Origin: Dehalococcoidales bacterium
GTDB lineage: Bacteria > Chloroflexota > Dehalococcoidia > Dehalococcoidales > UBA5760
Assembly: GCA_028717305.1 (NCBI GenBank)
Contig: JAQUOC010000018.1
Span: 1-18,279, forward strand
Reading direction: 5' to 3'
Length of the DNA stretch: 18,279 bases
Positions 7,381 through 13,183 of the stretch are shown one piece after another (the stretch's first letter is position 1; the number at the start of each line of letters is the position of its first letter). A model generated the notes under the pieces. The model was not told where the DNA came from. It did no database searches and worked only from the letters and a program-made list of their open reading frames with translations. A program made the position numbers and the translations under genes.

Positions 7381-8454
7381 CTAACCTGTCAGGGCCTGCT
7401 CTACCAGGGACAGATCCACCTCTTCGGTGATAAAAACCTTACCCAGCGATTCGGGCAGGATAAACCTTAGCCTTCCCTTCAAGACCTTCTTGTCCTGCTT
7501 CATCGCCGCAATCAGTTTCCTCATTGCTGGGTCGGGCAGTCTGGTGGGCAAGCCAACCCGCCTGATAAGACTCTCCATTCTGTCCAGCTCATTTTGTGCA
7601 AGTATGCTCATCCTCCGGGAAATCCTGGCCGCTGCTAACATCCCGATGGCAACTGCTTCTCCGTGGCTTACCTTGAAATCTGAGACTGACTCAATGGCAT
7701 GCCCCACGGTGTGGCCGAAGTTCAGGATGGCCCTTAGGCCCAGGTCTTTCTCGTCCTGTTCCACTACCTCCACCTTGATCTTAGCCGACCGGAAGATGAT
7801 TTCCTCGAGTGTCTTGGCATCAAGCATTTTGATCTTATCGAGGTTATTCTCAAGGTAGGCAAAGAATCCTTCGTCTCGGATAACTCCATATTTTATCACT
7901 TCAGCCAGACCATTGGTAAACTGCTTGCCATCAAGAGTTCTTATGGTATCAATGTCGCTGATTACCAGCCTTGGCTGATAAAAGGCCCCGATTTTGTTTT
8001 TCAACCGGTCGTGGTCCAGCGCCACCTTGCCCCCGATGCTGCTGTCAACCTGTGCCAGCAGGGTGGTCGGTAGCTGTATCAGCGGGACTCCCCTCAGGTA
8101 TGTAGCAGCCACGAATCCGGCTAAGTCCCCGATAACCCCTCCCCCCAGGGCTAGAATAGGCGTGGTTCTTTCCGCATGGCATTCGGCCAATTCACGGTAC
8201 AGTCTGCCGGCCGTTTCCAATGACTTTTGCTCTTCCCCATCGGGGACCGTGAGGGTGGTTACCGCAAATCCTGACGCGGTCAGGCTACGCCCGACGGCGT
8301 CACCGTACAGGTCATGTACTACGGGGTTGCTGATGACCACCAGCCTGCCGGCAAAGCCTATTTTCTTTAGCTGATGGCCGCTTTGCTTCAGTATTCCCGG
8401 GCCGATATCAATATCGTAGCTGTTACTGCCCAGCCTTAGTCGAATTTCTTTCAT
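7381..8454 (-). CDS. aroB: 3-dehydroquinate synthase
   Basis: A 357-residue NAD- and divalent-metal-dependent enzyme that cyclises DAHP to 3-dehydroquinate. It has the N-terminal dinucleotide fold with VPDGEEQKSLETAG, then LALGGGVIGDLAGFVAATYLRG and PTTLLAQVDSSIGGKVALD. Metal ligands are expected in the GLAEVIKYGVIRD and NFGHTVGHAIE segments and in the SHGEAVAIGM segment. The C-terminus carries MKQDKKVLKGRLRFILP, typical of the family. The ATG lies 32 bases inside the end of aroF, the longest overlap in the operon, and the Shine-Dalgarno there is weak (AAGAAAAA), so translation may depend on ribosomes finishing aroF (inference). Complete and of standard length. Confidence 0.96.
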   Translation of the reverse strand: MKEIRLRLGSNSYDIDIGPGILKQSGHQLKKIGFAGRLVVISNPVVHDLYGDAVGRSLTASGFAVTTLTVPDGEEQKSLETAGRLYRELAECHAERTTPILALGGGVIGDLAGFVAATYLRGVPLIQLPTTLLAQVDSSIGGKVALDHDRLKNKIGAFYQPRLVISDIDTIRTLDGKQFTNGLAEVIKYGVIRDEGFFAYLENNLDKIKMLDAKTLEEIIFRSAKIKVEVVEQDEKDLGLRAILNFGHTVGHAIESVSDFKVSHGEAVAIGMLAAARISRRMSILAQNELDRMESLIRRVGLPTRLPDPAMRKLIAAMKQDKKVLKGRLRFILPESLGKVFITEEVDLSLVEQALTG

Positions 8455-9511
8455 TTTTTCTTGTCGGGATCAGTTTGCTGATTTTCCGGCAGGTTTCGAT
8501 GGTCTCCTGAAGTTCGTCAGGTGTGATAGCTTGCTGTGCATCAACCAGCGCTTCCGCCGGGTTGTAGTGCATCTCGATCATCAGACCGCTGGCGCCTACG
8601 GCGATAGCGGCGCAACTCATTTTGAAGATAAGGTCTCGGCGTCCGGCCGCATGACTGGGGTCTACGATGATAGGCAGGTAGGTTTCTTTCTGAATGATCG
8701 GGACGGCGGACAGGTCGAGAGTATATCTGATGTAGTTCTTACCTTTGCCTACTGGTAGTACTCCTCTTTCACAGAGAATAATGTCCCGGTTGCCTTCAGC
8801 GGCAATGTATTCCGCAAAAGACAGGAATTCTTCGATGCTGGCGCCGAAATGGCGTTTGAACAGGATGGGTTTCTTTGTCCTGGCGATCTTTATCAACAGG
8901 TCTTGGTTATACATGTTTCTCGTCCCTATCTGGAGTATATCGGCATACTCAGCAGCCAGTTCAACCTGCGTTTCTCCCCTTACCTCGGTTATTGTTGCCA
9001 GGCCGAACCTGTCCCCTGCTTCACGGAGCCATTTAAGGGCCTCTCTGGCTTCTTCCCAGCCTATCGAGCCCAGCCCTTGGAAAGAGTGTACCGAGCTCCT
9101 CGGCTTGAAAATACCTCCTCTCAGGATATGGGCTCCGCACTTTGCTGCATCTTCAGCAATTCTCAGCAGCTGCTGGTGGCTCTCTACGGCACAAGGTCCG
9201 GCAATAAATACCGGTTCGTCTCCGCCTATCTCAATGTTCTTTACCCGAACCGTCGTGTGCTCTGTACCATCGTCGAAGAATTTGGCGTATTCCTTGCTGA
9301 TTAGCTTGTAGGGGACTTCAACCATGGCGGCCTCTTTTACACCAGGCAGAGTGGCCAGTTGTTCAAACGGCACCTTGCTTTCATCTCCTACCAGTCCGAT
9401 TATGGTACGGAATTTTCCCTTGGAAACATCGGCTCTAAGACCGAGTTTATTTATCTCTTTAACCACATTGTTTACCTCATCTTTTGTAGCCTCGGTTTTC
9501 ATGATTATCAT
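8423..9511 (-). CDS. aroF: 3-deoxy-7-phosphoheptulonate (DAHP) synthase, AroA-I-beta type with N-terminal ferredoxin-like domain
   Basis: A 362-residue first enzyme of the shikimate pathway, condensing PEP with erythrose-4-phosphate. Residues 1 to about 75 form the ferredoxin-like regulatory domain (MIIMKTEATKDEVNNVVKEI), which in Thermotoga-type enzymes mediates Tyr/Phe inhibition. The barrel follows: VFIAGPCAVES, LRGGIFKPRSSVHSFQGLG, ITEVRGETQVELA, IGTRNMYNQDLL, LFKRHFGASIEEFL, CERGVLPVGKG and VDPSHAAGRRDLI. I placed the start at the ATG at 9511 because GAGGG lies at the correct spacing before it and the MIIM opening matches the family. A GTG at 9523 in frame would put that Shine-Dalgarno inside the gene. 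Several barrel motifs differ from most bacterial enzymes (see findings). The long leader upstream appears to regulate it. Confidence 0.94.
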   Translation of the reverse strand: MIIMKTEATKDEVNNVVKEINKLGLRADVSKGKFRTIIGLVGDESKVPFEQLATLPGVKEAAMVEVPYKLISKEYAKFFDDGTEHTTVRVKNIEIGGDEPVFIAGPCAVESHQQLLRIAEDAAKCGAHILRGGIFKPRSSVHSFQGLGSIGWEEAREALKWLREAGDRFGLATITEVRGETQVELAAEYADILQIGTRNMYNQDLLIKIARTKKPILFKRHFGASIEEFLSFAEYIAAEGNRDIILCERGVLPVGKGKNYIRYTLDLSAVPIIQKETYLPIIVDPSHAAGRRDLIFKMSCAAIAVGASGLMIEMHYNPAEALVDAQQAITPDELQETIETCRKISKLIPTRKNERNSTKAGQ

Positions 9512-9573
9512 CTGTTCCCTCACTTTTCATCTGGATAGAATATCTCGATTCCGTTTGCTCTTGTTTTGCTCTT

Positions 9574-9609
9574 AAAAATAGAAAGACCCTCCCGCTTTAG
9601 GAGGGTTTC
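9574..9609 (-). terminator. Attenuator terminator hairpin before aroF
   Basis: Read on the minus strand, AAACCCTCC is followed by a short loop (TAAAGC) and then GGGAGGGT, and after that a T-rich tract TCTTTCTATTTTT. The core stem is six GC-rich pairs (9605-9600 with 9592-9587), extended by an A-T pair and a T-G pair. This is a clear Rho-independent terminator located about 62 bases upstream of the aroF start. A terminator inside the 5' leader of its own operon implies conditional premature termination. The 5' arm can alternatively pair with GGAGGG at 9668-9663. Confidence 0.85.
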
Positions 9610-9651
9610 TGAGCTTCGACTGTTTAATTTGTTGGCTCGTAATGCATCTAT

Positions 9652-9741
9652 CTAATGCTGATCCCTCCAGGCGCACATTATGCGCCAGGTAAATGCAAAA
9701 CGGGTATAATAACACAATTTGTGAAGAGGAATACTTAACAT
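9652..9741 (-). CDS. Aromatic-amino-acid leader peptide (29 codons) of the aro operon
   Basis: An ATG preceded by GAGGTGA with an 8-base spacer opens a 29-codon frame that ends in TAG. Its content is striking: Tyr-Tyr at codons 11-12, Phe at 15 and 17, and Trp at 19 and 25, so six of 29 codons are aromatic and all three aromatic amino acids appear. The codons run in the order YY-TR-F-A-F-T-W. The frame sits between a promoter at 9771-9799 and an intrinsic terminator at 9574-9609, directly upstream of aroF. This is the classic design of a ribosome-mediated attenuator, as in the trp and pheA leaders of enterobacteria. It is called from composition, ribosome site and position; no homologue search was done. 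Confidence 0.85.
   Translation of the reverse strand: MLSIPLHKLCYYTRFAFTWRIMCAWRDQH
9663..9686 (-). promoter_or_regulatory. Leader hairpin and antiterminator arm within the leader-peptide frame
   Basis: On the minus strand GGCGCA at 9686-9681 pairs perfectly with TGCGCC at 9675-9670 around a TAATG loop. The hairpin starts within the first Trp codon of the leader peptide. Immediately after it, GGAGGG at 9668-9663 is exactly complementary to CCCTCC at 9605-9600, the 5' arm of the terminator, so the two pairings exclude each other. A ribosome stalled at Tyr-11/12, Phe-15/17 or Trp-19 would leave GGAGGG free to pair with CCCTCC and so allow read-through. A ribosome reaching the stop codon would mask GGAGGG and let the terminator fold. 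The structure assignment is by eye, without energy calculation. Confidence 0.65.
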
Positions 9742-9770
9742 ATTGGTGTTCACCTCATTCTATGTAGACT

Positions 9771-9799
9771 AAGTTAGCATAAGGGACACGGTTTGTCAA
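9771..9799 (-). promoter_or_regulatory. Promoter of the aro operon
   Basis: A perfect -35 hexamer TTGACA (9799-9794) is followed after 17 bases by TAACTT (9776-9771), preceded by TG one base upstream (extended -10). Transcription would start near 9764, about 23 bases before the leader-peptide ATG, giving a leader of roughly 250 bases ahead of aroF. The -10 hexamer is only a partial match. The -35 overlaps that of the divergent macrodomain promoter. Confidence 0.7.
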
Positions 9800-9822
9800 T
9801 ATATTGTTCCTGATGCTATGCT
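9793..9822 (+). promoter_or_regulatory. Promoter of the macrodomain-ispH unit, divergent from aro
   Basis: TTGTCA (9793-9798) and TATGCT (9817-9822) are 18 bases apart, with a TGC extension before the -10. The predicted start near 9829 leaves about 48 bases before the ATG at 9877. The -35 element occupies the same bases as the minus-strand TTGACA of the aro promoter, so both cannot be fully occupied by RNA polymerase at once. Confidence 0.5.
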
Positions 9823-9876
9823 GTTCGGGCAGATGGTTGTCGGCGTGGTAGAATAGAAGAAATAGGGAGTGTGAAT

Positions 9877-10443
9877 ATGGAGAACCGGGTTACGGAAGTT
9901 GCTGTCGGGAGTACCAGGCTGCACATAATCCAGGGGGACATTACTAAGCAAGGTACTGATGCCGTGGTCAATGCCGCTAATTCCAGTTTAATGGGTGGTG
10001 GCGGCGTCGATGGTGCTATCCATAGGGCCGGCGGCCCTGCCATTTTAGAAGAGTGTAAGGAGATTGTATCCCGGCAGGGGCGGCTGCCAACCGGTAAGGC
10101 GGTAATTACTACCGGCGGTAATCTTAGGGCGAGGTATGTGATCCACACCGTTGGTCCCGTCTGGCGTGGCGGTGGTAAAGGAGAACCTGATCTGCTGGCC
10201 AGTGCTTATCAGGAGAGTTTACGGTTGGCTGTGGAGAACAAGATGCACAGCATCTCCTTTCCCTCAATAAGTACCGGAATCTATGGCTATCCGGTTGAAC
10301 GGGCGGCCGAAGTAGCTGTCGGCACTGCGGTCACCTTCCTGCGACAGGGTCCTGCCGCTCTTGAAGAAGTGGTCTTCGTGCTGTTTGATAACAAGACATT
10401 TGCTGCTTACTCAAGGGCTCTACAGGAATTGGTTGAGAAATGA
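9877..10443 (+). CDS. Macrodomain protein, MacroD/YmdB-like O-acetyl-ADP-ribose deacetylase
   Basis: A 188-residue single macrodomain. Diagnostic segments are IIQGDITKQGTDAVVNAANSSL, where GDI contacts adenine and NAAN the distal ribose, then MGGGGVDGAIHRAGG, the glycine-rich catalytic loop. TGGNLRARYVIHTVGP and SFPSISTGIYGYPVERAA, the phosphate-binding loop, complete it. This pattern matches MacroD-type hydrolases that remove acetyl from O-acetyl-ADP-ribose and reverse mono-ADP-ribosylation. The start is placed at ATG 9877 because GGGAG lies 8 bases upstream; a GTG at 9871 is too close to that site. The protein is predicted to be soluble and cytosolic. It is followed 43 bases later by ispH on the same strand. 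The in vivo substrate cannot be told from sequence. Confidence 0.92.
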   Translation: MENRVTEVAVGSTRLHIIQGDITKQGTDAVVNAANSSLMGGGGVDGAIHRAGGPAILEECKEIVSRQGRLPTGKAVITTGGNLRARYVIHTVGPVWRGGGKGEPDLLASAYQESLRLAVENKMHSISFPSISTGIYGYPVERAAEVAVGTAVTFLRQGPAALEEVVFVLFDNKTFAAYSRALQELVEK

Positions 10444-10486
10444 TGAGTCGGGTGGGTATTTTTGGAGCGTATTGCAGGACTGAGTT

Positions 10487-11335
10487 ATGCTAGAGATTAA
10501 AAAGGACAGTGGCATAGGGTTTTGTTTCGGGGTTAGACGGGCTATTGATATTGTGGAGAAGATTGCTCGTGAGCGTGGTACCATAGAAACGCTGGGGGCT
10601 ATTGTGCATAACCAGCCGGTACTGCAGAAACTGTCCGGTATCGGGGTCAGGATGGCCGGAGGAGTGGATGATATCAAGGGGAATATCGTAGCTACCAGCG
10701 CTCATGGTGTAAGTCCCCGGATGGAGAAGGTGCTTCAGGCCCGTCATATTGATATAGTCAGTACTACCTGCCCCTTTGTTCACCGGGCTCAGCTTGCCGC
10801 ACAGAGGTTGGCTCAAGCCGGCTTCCGGGTGGTGATATACGGCGATGCCAATCACCCGGAGGTTGAGGGGGTTATCGGATGGGCTAATGGTAACGGGGTG
10901 GCTACACTGGATGAGAAGTTCGTTTACGGGATTAAACCTCTGCCAAGCCGGTTGGGGGTTCTATCTCAGACAACCCAGATTCCGGCCCATTTCACTGATT
11001 TTGTCAAGAAACTGGTTGATCTTACCTTCACTAAAGACTCCGAGTTATGTGTCATTGATACCATCTGCCACGAGATTAGGGAACGGCAAGCATCTGCTCT
11101 TGAACTGGCTGGTAGGGTGGACTTGATGCTTGTCATCGGTGGTCATAACAGCGCCAATACCAACTGTCTTGCCCGGTTATGTTCTCGGGTTACGAGAGCT
11201 TATCTTGTTGAGACGGCCGATGAGATTGACTCCGCCTGGTTCAGCGGCCAGAGCTGTGTAGGCATAACCGGTGGAACTTCTGCGGCTGAAGAGACCATAA
11301 ATGATGTAGTTGCCAGGCTTGAATCAATAGTCTGA
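10487..11335 (+). CDS. ispH: 4-hydroxy-3-methylbut-2-enyl diphosphate reductase (LytB)
   Basis: A 282-residue iron-sulfur enzyme performing the last step of the MEP pathway, HMBPP to IPP and DMAPP. All three cluster cysteines are present: C13 in GFCFGVRRA, C95 in STTCPFVH and C194 in DTICHEIRERQ. Substrate-site residues include H41 (VHNQPV), H73 (SAHGVSP), H123 and E127 (NHPEVEGVIG), and the SQTTQ threonines. The usual DTICxATxxRQ reads DTICHEIRERQ, and the late SSNTxxL reads SANTNCL, both mild variants. The ATG has AGGA about 8 bases upstream. It probably shares the macrodomain promoter. It indicates that isoprenoids are made by the MEP route. The following 33 bases contain only a small GC-rich hairpin. 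Confidence 0.95.
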   Translation: MLEIKKDSGIGFCFGVRRAIDIVEKIARERGTIETLGAIVHNQPVLQKLSGIGVRMAGGVDDIKGNIVATSAHGVSPRMEKVLQARHIDIVSTTCPFVHRAQLAAQRLAQAGFRVVIYGDANHPEVEGVIGWANGNGVATLDEKFVYGIKPLPSRLGVLSQTTQIPAHFTDFVKKLVDLTFTKDSELCVIDTICHEIRERQASALELAGRVDLMLVIGGHNSANTNCLARLCSRVTRAYLVETADEIDSAWFSGQSCVGITGGTSAAEETINDVVARLESIV

Positions 11336-11337
11336 TC

Positions 11338-11366
11338 CTGGACAGGGGTCCGGAATTCAAGTTTTC
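11338..11366 (+). terminator. Weak hairpin between convergent ispH and glycerate kinase genes
   Basis: CTGGAC and GTCCGG pair around an AGGG loop just after the ispH stop, and a short T run (GTTTTC) follows about 8 bases downstream. The distance between stem and T run is greater than in a standard intrinsic terminator, so this is only a candidate. No better signal is present between the two convergent genes. Confidence 0.3.
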
Positions 11367-11368
11367 TC

Positions 11369-12517
11369 TTATCGGTAACCTGGCTGCCTTTTGCAGATAA
11401 ACAGCCGCATGGCACGTTCGGTAACATCAGTAATTAGCTCCTCCGCCATCTCAGTAGACTGGCTGAGGCTGATAGGGCCGGGGGCAATACTGAAGACCGT
11501 GTCAATCCCTTCTCTATAAACCGCAGAGTAACCGTTGCCTATTTCACCGGTGATAGCAATGACGGGTAAACCGAATTCCTTGGCCTTTCGGGCGACTCCC
11601 ACCGGTGTCTTGCCACTGGCGGTTTGGCTGTCTATTCTGCCCTCTCCGGTAAAAACCAGGGTGGCACCCCGCATATTTTCGGCGAGGCTGGTCGCTTTAA
11701 TGACGATATCTATACCAGGGAGTACCTTGGCTTTGAGAAAGGCGATTAAACCGGCCCCCAGGCCGCCGGCTGCCCCGGCTCCGGGGATATCCCTGATGTC
11801 GGCGCCGAGTTTTTCTTGAATCACATCCGCGTAGTGGGCTAATGCTTCGTCAAGTTGCACCATCATTTCCGCAGTAGCTCCCTTTTGCGGACCGTAGATA
11901 AAGGAGGCTCCCTCGGGGCCGCAGAGAGGATTGGTAACATCAGAGGCCAGGAGGATATCGCAGTTGGCTAGTCGCGGGTCGATAGCTGTTGCGTCGATGT
12001 CTGCCAGATCAATCAGCGCCGCTCCTCCCGGGGCGATGGCCGTTCTCTTGGCGTTGATTAGTTTGATACCAAGAGCCTGGGCCATTCCGGCACCGCCGTC
12101 ATTGGTAGCGCTCCCGCCGATACCGATGATGAATTTCCGGCAGCCTCTGGTAAGTGCGTCGCGGATCAATTCGCCAGTGCCATAGGTGGTAGTCAGCAGG
12201 GGATTACGCTTCTCCGGTGGGACCAGGTCAAGACCGGAGGCCTCTGCCATCTCGATAACGGCAGTCACCCCATCGCTTAACATGGCCCAGCGAGCCGTGA
12301 TGCGCTCTCCGATCGGGTCGGTTACCTCTACTGATATGATGTTTCCCCCGATGGCATCGACCAGGGCTTGCATCGTACCCTCTCCACCGTCTGCCATCGG
12401 CACAATTACATTTACCGCATCGGGAATTACCTGTTTTATCCCTCTGCTGATTGCCCGCGATACCTCTAGAGCGGTAAGATTTCCCTTGAAGCCCTGCGGG
12501 GCGATAACAATCTTCAT
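11369..12517 (-). CDS. Glycerate 2-kinase, GK-I (GlxK/GarK) family
   Basis: A 382-residue kinase predicted to phosphorylate D-glycerate to 2-phosphoglycerate with ATP. Family motifs are IVIAPQGFKGNLTALEVS at the N-terminus (most members have APDSFKG, so D-S is Q-G here), VPMADGGEGTMQALV, FIIGIGGSATNDGGAGMAQALG, GAGAAGGLGAGLIAFL and VFTGEGRIDSQTASGKTPVGVA. I chose the ATG at 12517 over an in-frame start 20 codons earlier because the family begins with this MKIVIAP strand and the extra 20 residues have no homologous look. No strong Shine-Dalgarno is present, only GGAAC further upstream. A consensus promoter lies about 75 bases upstream. The gene is convergent with ispH and appears monocistronic. 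Metabolic role: glycerate salvage into lower glycolysis. Confidence 0.92.
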   Translation of the reverse strand: MKIVIAPQGFKGNLTALEVSRAISRGIKQVIPDAVNVIVPMADGGEGTMQALVDAIGGNIISVEVTDPIGERITARWAMLSDGVTAVIEMAEASGLDLVPPEKRNPLLTTTYGTGELIRDALTRGCRKFIIGIGGSATNDGGAGMAQALGIKLINAKRTAIAPGGAALIDLADIDATAIDPRLANCDILLASDVTNPLCGPEGASFIYGPQKGATAEMMVQLDEALAHYADVIQEKLGADIRDIPGAGAAGGLGAGLIAFLKAKVLPGIDIVIKATSLAENMRGATLVFTGEGRIDSQTASGKTPVGVARKAKEFGLPVIAITGEIGNGYSAVYREGIDTVFSIAPGPISLSQSTEMAEELITDVTERAMRLFICKRQPGYR

Positions 12518-12597
12518 GACATCACTGTTCCGATAGAGTCTCCATGACACGAGCCCATCCTGTGAATATCTGGACACCGGGTATGATAAATCTACTT

Positions 12598-12625
12598 ATT
12601 ATAGTTCATTTCCCCTGACTGTCAA
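12598..12625 (-). promoter_or_regulatory. Perfect-consensus promoter of the glycerate kinase gene
   Basis: On the minus strand TTGACA (12625-12620) and TATAAT (12603-12598) are separated by 16 bases. Both hexamers are exact sigma-70 consensus. Transcription would begin near 12591, leaving a leader of about 75 bases before the ATG at 12517. Confidence 0.8.
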
Positions 12626-12696
12626 CACTAACTTACTGATTTCCGGTGCAATAACTATAGTAAATTGATATTCCATATTAGATTAGAGGTAAGACT

Positions 12697-12725
12697 TTGA
12701 CACATTACCGCTGGTTACCTATAAT
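12697..12725 (+). promoter_or_regulatory. Perfect-consensus promoter of the small coiled-coil protein gene
   Basis: TTGACA (12697-12702) and TATAAT (12720-12725) with the optimal 17-base spacer. The predicted start near 12732 is about 23 bases before the TTG start codon at 12755, with AGGAGG between them. It is divergent from the glycerate kinase promoter. Confidence 0.85.
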
Positions 12726-12754
12726 AAACCTGATAATATCTGTCAGGAGGGGCT

Positions 12755-12985
12755 TTGGCGGAGAAGCATAGACCTAAGGTATTGGGTCAGGAGCATGTGC
12801 TGGACGCTAAAGATATTGAGCGACAGCTTGATATGATAGACCAGCGTTTGGATAATATCGACTCGGTGGTTAGCGCGGTTGTGGAACGTGTAATGAACCA
12901 GCCGCTGATTATTAATGTAACCTGTCCTCACTGTGGAAAGGCTGTCGATATCGCTGTTATGGGCAGTATGAAACCGGTAAAATAA
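12755..12985 (+). CDS. Small coiled-coil protein with a C-terminal CPHC knuckle, function unknown
   Basis: A 76-residue protein that I do not recognise. It opens at a TTG with AGGAGG four bases upstream, and the perfect promoter just ahead supports it being a real gene. Residues about 18-47 form a coiled coil with textbook a/d spacing (I21, L25, I28, L32, I35, V39, V42, V46). The tail then has NVTCPHCGKAVDIAV, with a single Cys pair at 57 and 60. One CxxC cannot complete a zinc site, so a dimer formed through the helix could share Zn(Cys)4, or the pair could be redox active (inference). There is no signal peptide or membrane segment. The next gene downstream has its own promoter, so the two need not be co-regulated. 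Confidence 0.75.
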   Translation: MAEKHRPKVLGQEHVLDAKDIERQLDMIDQRLDNIDSVVSAVVERVMNQPLIINVTCPHCGKAVDIAVMGSMKPVK

Positions 12986-13108
12986 TAGAGAGTTTAGCCC
13001 GTTCATTGAATTATCCTGGCGGTTTATCGGTCTTTCAGAACATGCCCCCTGCCATTCGTAGGATTCCCGGTCGGGTGTGGAGTAGAGGCAGGATTTGCAA
13101 TATGATAT

Positions 13109-13137
13109 TTGACTTTCGCTTGAGAAGCGTTTATGCT
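13109..13137 (+). promoter_or_regulatory. Promoter of the radical SAM gene
   Basis: TTGACT (13109-13114) and TATGCT (13132-13137) are 17 bases apart. The predicted start near 13144 would leave only about 7 bases before the ATG at 13151 but about 40 bases before the TTG at 13184, which supports the later start. The 165-base gap between the small coiled-coil gene and this gene holds nothing else recognisable. Confidence 0.55.
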
Positions 13138-13183
13138 AGAAATTTGAACAATGGAAAAGTTCAAACGCAAAAGGAGCGGTAAT

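Noticed and set aside
9574..9780. T-box riboswitch controlling the aro operon
   Set aside because: No T-box sequence (TGGNACCGCG-like) or specifier-loop architecture is visible. The translated frame with aromatic codons explains the leader better.
13151..13183. Start of the radical SAM protein at ATG 13151
   Set aside because: It lacks a ribosome site and would give almost no leader from the predicted promoter. TTG 13184 has AGGAG at 7 bases and the family-like N-terminus. Not fully excluded.
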